Positions 30,978 to 40,488 of a stretch of DNA of 64,000 bases are shown here, in pieces. Origin of the DNA: Pyropia yezoensis (Eukaryota; Rhodophyta; Bangiophyceae; Bangiales; Bangiaceae). The translations under genes and the position numbers were made by a program. The notes beneath the pieces are model-generated. The model saw nothing but the letters and a program-made list of their open reading frames with translations, was not told the origin of the DNA and ran no database searches. Each line of letters starts with the position of its first letter. The first letter of the stretch is position 1. Location of the stretch: positions 5,472,083-5,536,082 of the forward strand of contig CM020619.1 in NCBI GenBank assembly GCA_009829735.1. The letters run 5' to 3'.

Positions 30978-31360
30978 CTCTCGGCCGCAACAGCCCGCAA
31001 GGGGCTGGCGGCAGGCGGCGCGGTGGCGCGGGAGCCAAAGGGCGCTGTAACCGACGCGTCGGCCCGCACCACCGCCCCCGACGCGGCGTGTGTGGCGCGC
31101 AGGTCGGGGCGTAGAGCGCCCCGCCCGCGGGCCAGCACCGCCTCCACCTCGACCGGCCCCTAAGAGGGCGTGCGGCGCAGCACCTCTGCCACCAGGTGCA
31201 CCAGGTGGTGGTAAAGGCGCACGTGCCTGGAGGACTGCTCCGGGCACGCCGAAAGGAAGTGCCGCCCGTCGGCGCCCGCGTTGCGGCCGCAGCGACAGCG
31301 GGGCGCCGGCGGTACAGACCGCGGCGGCGTCCCGAGCCACAGACTATCAGGACCCACCCA
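30978..31360 (-). pseudogene. LINE-like fragment 2: C-terminal zinc finger and endonuclease-like end
   Basis: The minus strand reads CRCGRNAGADGRHFLSACPE, then RHVRLYHHLVHLVAEVLRR, a CCHC-type knuckle typical of the C-terminus of zinc-finger LINEs. One in-frame TAG follows (about 31162). The same frame then continues with ALRPDLRATHAASGAVVRAD and ASVTAPFGSR, a R-P-D ... D-x-S-V-T-x-P pattern like a PD-(D/E)XK (restriction-like) endonuclease. It ends where B1 is inserted. The in-frame stop indicates a dead copy, and the nuclease assignment is by motif only. Confidence 0.6.
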
Positions 31361-32290
31361 AGACCGGGGAGCCCTCAACGTACTCGTGGGGGTGTCAGCG
31401 GGCCCTGCCAGCCAAAAGGGCGCCGGGGCACGGGGAAGAGGACGGTGCTCTCGACGAAGGTGGGTCTGGGGAAGAAGATGGGCGCGACGTCGGTGGGGAT
31501 CGACGGTACAAATGGTCAGTGTCTTTGGTCTGTGTCTGTTGTTTCCCCTCTCGTCTCCCCCAGTGGCGCCGACACCCACACACGATATACTCGCGTCGGG
31601 GTACCCGAGGTGCCCTAAAGCATGCGTTTCCCCATCGCACCGCCGGTAGGCACAGAACGGTCCAAACACAAAGCATGTCTCTCAAAACAAAGCATGGGCG
31701 GGCGTGCGCACTAACGAAGTGCAGCCCCAGTTTGCCCGAAACGAAGGGTGTCCCGTCGATGGCCCCCAGCACGCCCCACCAGCCGGCTCCAAACGCCGGT
31801 CGGCCAGAAGGTCCGACCGGCTGTAAGGGCCAGCAAGGCCAAATTCAATCAATCCCTTGACCGGCCAGCCAGTCACCAACCAGCTGGCCTAATTCAATCA
31901 ATCCAAAAGCCGGCGAGCCAGTCATATCGCACTCAGCCGCCAGCGAGGATGTGTGGTATCCTCAGTGTCGGTGAATCATGTGACTGGTCCTTGATGCCAG
32001 CTTTCAAGCAGCGCAGAGAAGAAAATTCAGGCAGCACAGACGGGGATGTCCGCCCGTGGTTGGTCGACGATGCCATTCGCTCCTCGTTGTCGAGTTTCGA
32101 CGTCCATGACAGGGTTCCGACAGTGCGTTGACGGCGGCTTTCGTGCGGTCGGCCGACACCCGCAAAATGTCAGGGATACAGCGTGGTGTCGCCCAGGAGA
32201 GTGGGGGATTGATGTGGCTTGGGGGGAGTTATCGGGACCGGACATGCAAGGAGAGGTCCCAGTCCATATCCCCTGGGATCCGGGTGGGGA
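31361..32290. other. unassigned sequence inside LINE-like fragment 2
   Basis: About 930 bp between the RT C-terminal part and the zinc-finger part, where the family should be continuous, so it is probably an insertion or rearranged DNA. It contains short repeated words (ATTCAATCAATCC twice, at about 31844 and 31892; GCCAGTCA-type motifs nearby). No gene is recognised. Confidence 0.4.
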
Positions 32291-33375
32291 ATTCAAGGGC
32301 AAATCCTTACACAGACGCACCGCCGCCCGCATAACGGCGCCGGGGATGGCCGTGCCGCCCGTCCCCGGCGTCGGAAGCGCCGACAGCCAGCGGGCCGCCC
32401 CACCCCCCTGGCATGCCGCCATGCCCGCACGCCGCCAGAGCGACAGCTCGGCGTAGAACCGCGTGCGGGCGGCGGCATCGGCGGGGCGGGACAGGTCCCG
32501 CCGCGCCGCCTGTGCCTCTCCCCCCAGGAGAGACTTCCACGTGGGTGGCGAGTACAGCGCCGGGCTGTGTGGCCCGTCGGCCGAGGTGCTGTCGGTCGCA
32601 CCGGCGCTGTACTCAGGGTAGGTGGGGGTGGGGGGTAGGGCAGGGGCTAGAGGGTCGGCGGCCTCGTCGGCCGCCGCGTTGGGCCCCCCCCTCGCCAGCG
32701 ACCACAGCAGGCCGCTGGGAGGGGCCGCGCAGAGCGCCTCATGGGCCGCCAGCAGGCCTAGGAGGGCCTTCCGGAGCGCACCTGCAGCAGGCGCACTGCG
32801 GTCAGGGTCGGGGAGGGGGGCAGGCCGCGCCCCCGGAAGCGAGTCACCCTCCGGGCCCCCGCCGCGTGCCCCCGTTGACGCCCCGGCCGCCTCATCGGGC
32901 GGCCACGGCCCACCGTAGGACGCGACGCGCGGTACAGCCAGCAGGCCGTCCGCCGTGGCGCGCAGTGTGGGGGAGTACGCCTCCCCCGCCCGCAGCGCAT
33001 CCACCCACGACGCCAGCAGAGCAGCGGGTACTACACGCGTGCGGCCGCCGGCAACCAGACCGCCCATGGCGGAGGGGAGTGCCGCACGCTCCAGCACCGC
33101 CGCACGTTTGGCGGTGCTGTCGCGTGCGTCGCACAGCATTCTCCCCAGGGCGGTCTTGGCCTGGGCATCGACGGCCGCGGCCAGCCGGGCGCCGGCCTTC
33201 AGCGGGAGGCAGCGCAGCCAGTAGTTGGCGCGCGGCCCCGCGCAAGGCCGCAGCAGGAGGAATTGCGACTGCAACTCCTCCGCTGGCAGGGCCGCGATCG
33301 CCACCACCAGGCCGCGTTGCTCCACCACGAGGCCGTCCATCCGCGCTGACACAAAAGCGGGGTGTAGCACAATAG
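32291..33375 (-). pseudogene. LINE-like fragment 2: region after the RT (thumb and linker)
   Basis: Open minus-strand frame with FPIVLHPAFVSARMDGLVV, LLLRPCAGPRANYWLRCLPL, RAALPSAMGGLVAGGRTRVV and ARWLSALPTPGTGGTAIPG. These are the blocks that follow the RT in the GPSGL..EHL family. It is interrupted on its 5' side by element A3 (33381-43034), and a few more residues of the same frame are visible at 43040-43130 on the far side. The family match is from block pattern, not from a search. Confidence 0.6.
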
Positions 33376-33380
33376 GAAAC
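33376..33380. repeat. left target-site duplication of A3 (GAAAC)
   Basis: Repeated at 43035-43039 on the other side of A3. Confidence 0.9.
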
Positions 33381-33953
33381 TGTGGTATAAAACTCGATCC
33401 TCTCAGACACGTGTCAATGTCCCTCGGGGGAAAGGGACAGGTAACACAGAAAGGGGAACTACGAGAATGATATGCCTGTTGCCTCACGTGCCTGCTCGCA
33501 GAGCAAACAGATACGCACGGTAGTGCACACGGGGAAGACGAAAGCAAACGCGCAGTTGTCTTTTTCCTGAGGGCGCGGGCCAAGGGCGCCTCGCTGTCCC
33601 TCTTAACGTGCATCTGGGGGAGCCTCGGCACGTTGGCCAGGTAGCCCCCCCCCATAACCCCAAGTGGCCCCGACCCGAGTCTAACCTCGTCAGGTCGGGG
33701 GCCACTATCACTACTAATTCTATTCCCACTCACTAATCTCACACTCGAATTCTCTCAAATCAAGTCCCTCACAAGTATGCAAAAACCCATCAGCAATCCC
33801 TCTCTCACGTGTGGATAGCGTAGTCCACCGCATCCCAGTGCCGGGCACGGGCCACGGCCGCCAACCATCACCACACGGCGGGCGTGTTCTGGCACCTGGT
33901 GCCCTCTGGTTGTAATCCCGGGTCGGCGCCAAGTCGGGGCCAGGGATGCTACA
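33381..33953 (-). repeat. family A 3' LTR of A3 (573 bp)
   Basis: TG...CA termini on the minus strand. Partner at 42462-43034. It contains the GACACGTGTC palindrome (33406-33415) and the inverted repeat (33663-33706). The last bases on the plus strand, GGATGCTACA, supply an ATG that opens the antisense frame. Confidence 0.96.
33386..33392 (+). promoter_or_regulatory. TATAAAA on the antisense strand of the A3 3' LTR
   Basis: A perfect TATA-like box at the outer edge of the LTR, pointing right, that is through the LTR toward the antisense frame at 33946. It lies 20 bp before the GACACGTGTC palindrome. It is the only plausible promoter element for the antisense gene I can see. Whether it is used is unknown; it would give a leader of about 500 nt. 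Confidence 0.4.
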
Positions 33954-36255
33954 TAGCTCCCTCCCTAGTCCGGCACGTCCTCGGGCCGAACCAGGTGCCA
34001 CCGTGCACAGCCTCGAGCACGTCCACACCGGTGCCGAGGTCGAGCGTCTTCACCCTGGTCACGATCACCTGCTCCGGTTCTCTGCCCCCCTTCTCTCCTT
34101 CACCTTGGCCCTCTCGTTCCCCCGGAGTCTGGACGTCATGTCCAGTTCCGAGATCCAAGCTGGGCCCGTGGTTCCGGCGGCGAGTGTTGCGGAGGAGAAC
34201 TCGGGTGGTCGCGCCCCTCTCCTGCCTCCGGTTCCTCGGGTGTCGATGTCGGCGCCGGTCGCCACGGCGGGGACGGATCGGGTTCCCCCGGCTTCTGTGA
34301 TGCACCCGGTCGAGACCCCCCCGGTGGGTCTCCCGGAGATGCTTCTTGGGCAGGACCCTCTGGCGGCCCGGCGTTACTCCACGGTGGTCGGCAACGCCGG
34401 CGCGGCCCAGTGCCAGCAAGATTGCTTGGACCTCTGGCGCAAGGAACTCCAGCGCGGGGTCTTGACAGAGATGGATAAGGCTCGTCTTCACACGGCGGAC
34501 CAGATGCGCCTGGCACAAGACCGCTCCCAGAGCTTCTCGGGTTTCTCTTGGGTTGCTCGTGTGGAGGATCTCCCCTTCGCGCTGGTGCTGGATCTGCCCT
34601 TGACCGAGCGTCGCGTGTCCGCGTCCGTTCTCCGGTGGCCGGAGGAGGAAGAGTACGTCCACCGGGCGCTCAAGGTCTGGGACGAGGCGCTCAAGGAGTC
34701 GGGGAGCCTGAACTGCGACCCCCGTCCGAGCATGGTCGCTCTGGAGCCGCCTTTCCTGACCCGGAAGTACTCCAAGTTGTCACCGGCACGGGAGCAAGGC
34801 GAGCGACGCGGCCGTCAGCGTGACTTCCTCGTGAGCTGCAACCATCAGGAGTTCTGGAAGCTGGATAAGGCTAACCGGGCGGCGTACTACCCCAAGGTCA
34901 TCCCGCAGCAGCAGGAAGTCGAGATCCCGGTCGGGTTTGCTCCTTCCAGCATCCCCTTCACCTGGTACTTCTTGGACGCCTTGACTCAGGCGTCAATCAA
35001 GGGCTTCTTCCACTCGATCCCGTACATGATGTACACGTCCGAGATGACAGTCTTGGCGGCCAACCACTGGCTTCACGAGGTCTTGGTGTCCAACCGGCTT
35101 TGGTTTCTCCCTGACCTCCTGATGGTCTGGATTGTCGACAAGTTGACCGTCGACTTCCTGTGCAGCCAGGACGAAGAGTACAAGGGGCTCTTCCAGGCGA
35201 TGATTGACTTCCGGCGTCTGGTGCCGGTGCATGACCGGAACTTCTTGAACGCGATTGCCGACCAGAACCGCCCGCGTCGGGATGGCTTCGGATGGGCGCA
35301 GGTGGTCTACCAGTCTTCTCCGGCCAAGGTGCAGCTGGCGACGCCGCTTCCGGCGTGGCCGCAGCTAGGTAGCTTTCCTGCCCCGGCCGCCCTTGATCTG
35401 CTGCCAGTTGGGCCGCCGGTGCAGGAGTCGGGATGGGCCGCGGCGGTCGGTCAGGCGTCTGCGGCGGCTCCGCTTCCTCCTGTTGCACCTGTGGCCCCGG
35501 TGGCCTCGCCTGAACCGCCGCCGGCGCGTTCACGCCCTGTTCCGGCTGTGCCGGTACTTCAAGCTCCTGCGGCACCGCGCCTGTCTGCGGCGAGTCTGGG
35601 GGTGACCGTGCGGTCGCGTACCACTCCAGCCGCTCCGCCTCGGACGCCTTCTTCCAACGCCGGTGGCGCTGTGCCTCCGCTGGAGTTGGGTACTCCGGTT
35701 TCGGGGGCCGTTGTGGACCGTCCGGTGGTGTCATCCTCGGGGCGGTTCGAGATTCCGGCGCCGACTCTGCGCCTTACCCGCTTCCGGGTGCCTGACTGGT
35801 ACCTGATCCAAGGTGGTCCGACATGCGACCTGTACGACGTCGGTATGATTCAAGACCAGCTGGGTCGTCTTCCGGTGCAGGTTGAAGGCGTTGGGTCCTC
35901 CCTGGTGCTGGGTACTTACGCCAGCGTCTTGAACAACGTGGTCGACCGGGTGTTTGCTTGCGCGGATAGCGGCCAGATGTCGAGCAGCCCGGTGGTTGGC
36001 GAACTTCTGGCGACCTTGACGCGGCATGGCTTGGCCCAGCAGTGGTCAGAAACCTTCACTGGCTTCCAGGGGCGCCGACGGGCATATCTGGATGAGCGGG
36101 AGCCCCCGGCAACTACCGGTACTACTCCGATGGCGTCATACCGGGATGCCCCGCGTCCACCGCACTGCGTCATCCCGTCTTCCTCCGGTTCCCGTCGTGC
36201 CGCGGAGGCAGCGCTGGAGGACACTCCCGCGGCTCAGCGTCCGCGCCGGGAGTAG
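33946..36255 (+). CDS. antisense accessory protein of family A (unknown function)
   Basis: 769 codons on the strand opposite to gag-pol, between the 3' LTR and the end of pol (about 145 bp separate the two stops). The first ATG is made by the LTR edge, but the ATG at 34138 (MSSSEIQAGPVVPAASVAEE) is a more likely start, giving about 705 residues. Regions after the upstream ATG: Pro-rich head to about 150; a folded, mainly helical part at about 150-440 with FSGFSWVARVEDLPFALVLD, EEEEYVHRALKVWDEAL, RAAYYPKVIPQQQEVEIPVG and LWFLPDLLMVWIVDKLT; an Ala/Pro-rich linker at about 450-600; a second folded part (TLRLTRFRVPDWYL ... YASVLNNVVDRVFACADSG); and a basic end. No signal peptide, zinc finger or catalytic motif is recognised. 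The hydrophobic helical part near 330-420 does not look like an envelope. I do not recognise the family. Confidence 0.75.
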   Translation: MLHSSLPSPARPRAEPGATVHSLEHVHTGAEVERLHPGHDHLLRFSAPLLSFTLALSFPRSLDVMSSSEIQAGPVVPAASVAEENSGGRAPLLPPVPRVSMSAPVATAGTDRVPPASVMHPVETPPVGLPEMLLGQDPLAARRYSTVVGNAGAAQCQQDCLDLWRKELQRGVLTEMDKARLHTADQMRLAQDRSQSFSGFSWVARVEDLPFALVLDLPLTERRVSASVLRWPEEEEYVHRALKVWDEALKESGSLNCDPRPSMVALEPPFLTRKYSKLSPAREQGERRGRQRDFLVSCNHQEFWKLDKANRAAYYPKVIPQQQEVEIPVGFAPSSIPFTWYFLDALTQASIKGFFHSIPYMMYTSEMTVLAANHWLHEVLVSNRLWFLPDLLMVWIVDKLTVDFLCSQDEEYKGLFQAMIDFRRLVPVHDRNFLNAIADQNRPRRDGFGWAQVVYQSSPAKVQLATPLPAWPQLGSFPAPAALDLLPVGPPVQESGWAAAVGQASAAAPLPPVAPVAPVASPEPPPARSRPVPAVPVLQAPAAPRLSAASLGVTVRSRTTPAAPPRTPSSNAGGAVPPLELGTPVSGAVVDRPVVSSSGRFEIPAPTLRLTRFRVPDWYLIQGGPTCDLYDVGMIQDQLGRLPVQVEGVGSSLVLGTYASVLNNVVDRVFACADSGQMSSSPVVGELLATLTRHGLAQQWSETFTGFQGRRRAYLDEREPPATTGTTPMASYRDAPRPPHCVIPSSSGSRRAAEAALEDTPAAQRPRRE
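33954..33966 (-). promoter_or_regulatory. polypurine tract of A3
   Basis: Minus strand AGGGAGGGAGCTA directly upstream of the 3' LTR. The equivalent in A2 (4894-4906) is slightly different but also purine-rich. It lies inside the head of the antisense frame on the other strand. Confidence 0.6.
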
Positions 36256-36400
36256 TAGTTGGAGGCAAGGAGGGTGAGGGTCTTGGGAGAAGCGAGGAGG
36301 GAAGAGGCGGAGAGAAGGGTTGCCCGAGCGGGTGCTTGTTTTCCTTGATTGTTCCATGCTTGTATTGCGTGTTCTCCTTGATATACCCGTTCCCTTCTTC

Positions 36401-39400
36401 TCAATCCTCTTGTTCCGCATCCGTTGCAGATGAACTCGGCTCGTCCCGAGGGTCTTGGTTGGCCCCATCCTCTTGGTCCTCCTCCGAGTCCGACTCCAGA
36501 ATCTTGCCGGCTCTGGCCACTGGAGTGCTCTCTATCCCGCTCCGTCGCGTGTAGGCACAGACATCCGCGATGGGTAGCCGGTTTGAGGGTTTCCAGGTAT
36601 CATCTGCCGGGTTAAAACCGAACCAGCGTACTCGCAGGTACAGGCGTTTGTCTCTCCAGGCATGGTCCACAAACTTGACGTAGACATATTCCCGACCTTC
36701 TTCTTGGGATAGCCAGGGTACTGCGGCCCGCATGCGCCGGGTCAAGTCCCGTTGGCTTGGCGGTGGAGCTCGGGTGACATGGTCGCTGCTCACGCGGTAC
36801 GGGGAGCCATCCACGTCTAGAAGAAAGGTCCAACCGTCCGTATTCAGGATCTCATAAGGTCCATCCGTCTTCGAGTCCAGCTTCCCCCGGGTCTTGCTAT
36901 GGTTGTCCACAAAGACCCAGTCGCCACCACCCAGTTCCTTGTTCTTTTCCCGAACGCCCTTGTCATAGCCCCGCTTGTATCGCTCCTGGGTCTTCGAGAT
37001 TGACTCCTTGACTCTTGGGAGCAGGAGCTTCAGTTGTTCCAGGAACTCATCCTTTGCCTTGGGACCTGACTTCAGTGCAGGCTGGAGACCGTCTGGTATT
37101 CTTTCCAGGGAGAAGTTGGTCAGCTGCCTTGGGGTGACAAAGTCGAGTGGAGCGACCCCCGTTGTCCGGTGAACTCGGGAGTTGTAGGCTAGAGTGAGGA
37201 CAGCCAGGAGCTCGTCCCAGTCTTCTTGGTGCTCCTCCACGTAGTGCCGTAGCATGTCTACTAGGGTCCGGTTGAATCGTTTCACCTGGCCGTTCGTTTG
37301 AGGGTGGTACGTCGTAGTGTACAAGTTCTTGATGCCCATCAGGTCACAGACTCCTTGGAAGAACAGGGATGCAAACTGGGGACCGTTGTCGGTTAAGACG
37401 GACTCTGGAGGGCCGTAGGCAGCTATCCAGTACTCGCAGAAGGCTGACGTGACATCCAGAGCCGTGATGGTCCTCAGCGGGATTGCTCGAGTGAACTTGG
37501 AGAACCGGTCACATATGATGAGCAGGTATATGTTGCCATTGGATGTTTCAGGTAGGGGCCCCAGGATGTCCATGCTTAAGCTTGCAAAGGGCTCCGCCGC
37601 CGGGAATAGGCGTAGCTTAGAAGTCTTCTTCCTCTGGGACAACCGGTTCCTTGCACACGAAACACAAGCCTCCAGGTACTTATGGACGTCACTGGCCATG
37701 GTTTCCCAGTAATAGTGTCGTCTCATGGAAGCATACATCCGATTGATACCAGGATGTCCGGCCTGGGGAGACGAGTGCTCCAGGCGTAGGATGTCAGCTC
37801 GTAGGCCCCGGGGTACGTAGACTTGAGTGGCCCCATCGAAGGGTGACACCCGTACTAGGAGTCCGTCCGTAGACTCGGAGAAGCGACTGTTCCGGTTCAG
37901 GTCCATTTGGTGGCGAAGCTCCAAGCATTGAGGATCCGTCAGTTGTGCCTCCAGCATCCGGTGAACGGTCACCGGTTGATGAGCTTCAGGTGTCTCATAC
38001 AGGGGAGCGTGCCAGCCACGTCCGACATTCGGGAGGATGAAGCAAGGTATTTCCTCCGGGATAGGACCGGTATCGGCTGCAGGAGTCTCCAGCCGGGACA
38101 TGGTGTCGGCGCAGTGGTGCTCCCTCCCTGCTCTGGTGCACACCTTGTACTTGAACTCCGAAAGGCGTAGGCGCCACCGGGCTACCCTTCCTTGACTGCT
38201 GTCCATACATAGCAGCCACCTTAGGCTGGCGTGGTCCGTCCGGATGAGGAACTCTTGTCCTTCAAGATATGGCCGTAACAGGAAGCAAGCCCAAACGACT
38301 GCCAAGCACTCGCGCTCGGTCGTGGAATAGTTCTTCTCAGCTGGAGTCAAGACGCGACTGTAGTAGCCCATCGGGAGAAAGTGCCAATCAGGTTGCTGCT
38401 GGAGTAGTGAGCACCCCACCTGGACGCCACAGGCATCCGTCTCCAGAACAAACTGGCCCTCCCGCTTGGGTAACGCCAGTACTGGAGTGGTGGTCAGGCG
38501 CTTCTTGAGCTCTTCGAAGGCCGCGGTCTGCTTCTCGTCGAACACCGGGAGTTGTGCGGGAAGCTTCTTGCTGGTCAGCTTGGTCAGTGGCCGGGCAATC
38601 AGAGCATAGTCCCGTACGAACCGGCGATAGACGTTGCACATACCCAGGAAGCTCTTGAGTTCCGTCTGGGTTTTGGGTTGCCGTGCATGCCGGAGGGCCT
38701 TGATGTTCTTCTCATTGACTCGGAGCTCCCCCGGACTCAGCACATGCCCCAGATACTCCACCTCAGTCTCAAACAGGTGGCACTTCTCGGCCTTGAGGGT
38801 AACTCCAGCCTTGGACAGGAGGGCCAGGACCTCCCTAAGGTGCTCCAGGTGTTCCGCTGGGGTCTTGGAGAAAACGATAATGTCATCCAGGTAGACCAAA
38901 CATGTTCTCCACCTTAGCCCGGACAGGATGATGTCGATGGCTCTTTGGAAGGTCGCCGGAGCATTGGTGAGACCAAAAGGAAGACGCTTGCACCGGAATA
39001 GTACCAGGTGGCACGTGAAGGTGGTCTTGTCCTTGTCCTCGTCAGCCAGAGGGATCTGCCAGTAACCGGCATTACAATCCAGCGTCGAGAAGAGGGTGGC
39101 ATCACCAAGAAAGTCGAGGCAATCATCCATCCGGGGTATCGGGTATACGTCCTTGACTGTCATCTCGTTCAGGCGCCGGTAGTCAACGCAGAAACGGAAG
39201 TGACCGCCGGTTTTCGGGACGACTACCACCGGGAAAGCCCACTCGCCATCAGACGGCTCGATAACATCCATCTTGAGCATCTTGTTAACCTGCTTCTCAA
39301 TCTCATCCCGGCGATGAGGTCCGGGCCGATATGGTTGCATGTGCACTGGCTTAGCTTCCGGCTTGAGTTGAGTCCGGTGTAGAGTGGCGTCCATCTTGCC

Positions 39401-40360
39401 CAGCTCTCCCGACCACAGGTGCCGATATTCCTGGAGAAGCTTCTCCAGTGCCTCCTTCAAGTCGGGAGGGACATTTTCTTGCTTGAACTTCGGCATCCCG
39501 GGTGGTGCTTGTTCGGGTTTCGGAGTAGCGCTGCCAGCCTGCTCTTGCTTCGGAGGTACGTCTAAGGCCGTCTAGTTGGATGCCAGTTCTTGTTGCAGGT
39601 TCAGGAGGTCTTCCTTGCTCATAGCACGGGCGGATCCCCGGTGAGGCTCTGCTGTACCAACTCGGGTACCCTTGGCGAGGGTTATTGGCTTCCGGCTCAC
39701 GTTGACGATTAGCACCGAGAACGGGGTGTGCCTTTCTACCTTCTTGTGATGTCCGTGGGCCAAGTATAACCGGTGTTTCGCCAGAAATCCCTTACGTCCG
39801 TAGATCAGGCATTGACCTGCAATCCGGGTCGTTACTTGAACCTTGGTCTTCGAGCGAGGAGGTAGGAGCACCGGTTTGAAGAGAGTCAAGGTAGAGGGTG
39901 GGATGCGTTCCCTCTTGCTCTTGGCTACACGAACCTTGGCGTCCAGATGCTCCAATACCGGTGACACAAACCCATGGTTGAACTGGACCTTCCCTTCTCC
40001 GGGTAGGATGCTCTTGACATGCTGCTTCTGGAAACCCCAGCCTAGGATGAGGGGGACTGATAGGGTCTTGACTACTAGAAAGGGAAAAAGCATTGGTTCA
40101 TTGTTGACATAGATGGCGACAGGAAGACGGCCAAGCGGTCGTAGGGTTTGACCCGAAGCGTCGACGATATGGGTCCGGGTAGGCGCTCTCCAGGCAAGTC
40201 GACGCCAGCCCGGAGGTAACAGGTTCTCAGTGATGACGCTTGGTCCGGCTCCCGTGTCAACCACCGGCGTAACAGCTTGGGGGAGGCTATCCCCCACACG
40301 CATACGAGCATTAATCTTGAGGTTTTCTTTACGCAGGACGAGCAATGTCCCCTTGAACAA
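36401..40360 (-). pseudogene. pol: Pol region of A3
   Basis: Same domain order and nearly the same sequence as the A2 pol: protease (DTGAGPSVI), RT, RNase H, HHCC and integrase core, GPY/F tail, chromodomain-like end. Two open stretches, 40360-39572 and 39496-36401, cover it. It has about one break, so it is listed as broken although most of it is intact. The region 36256-36400 between the two convergent stops holds no gene; its plus strand is purine-rich. Confidence 0.92.
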
Positions 40361-40488
40361 ACAGGGTGTCCAGGCGGCTACCGGTTGAGCGGGTAACTGC
40401 CGTCCTTTCTCCCGGCACGCAAGGGGAGAACAGGTAGAAGAACCCTGCCGTCGGAGATTCGGGAAGACACTTGGGGAGAGCGCCTGCC

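Noticed and set aside
32027-33742. 571-codon minus-strand frame taken as one protein
   Set aside because: Its first part is LTR sequence of A3, and only the LINE part (33375-32291) is meaningful. The last 85 codons do not resemble the family.
34997-35734. 245-codon minus-strand frame inside the antisense gene of A3
   Set aside because: It lies under the better-supported plus-strand frame, is Pro/Arg-rich, and has no counterpart in family B. The shared A/B pattern is on the plus strand.
33946-36255. Antisense protein as a retroviral envelope
   Set aside because: It is on the wrong strand for a normal env, has no signal peptide, no clear membrane anchor and no cysteine-rich ectodomain.
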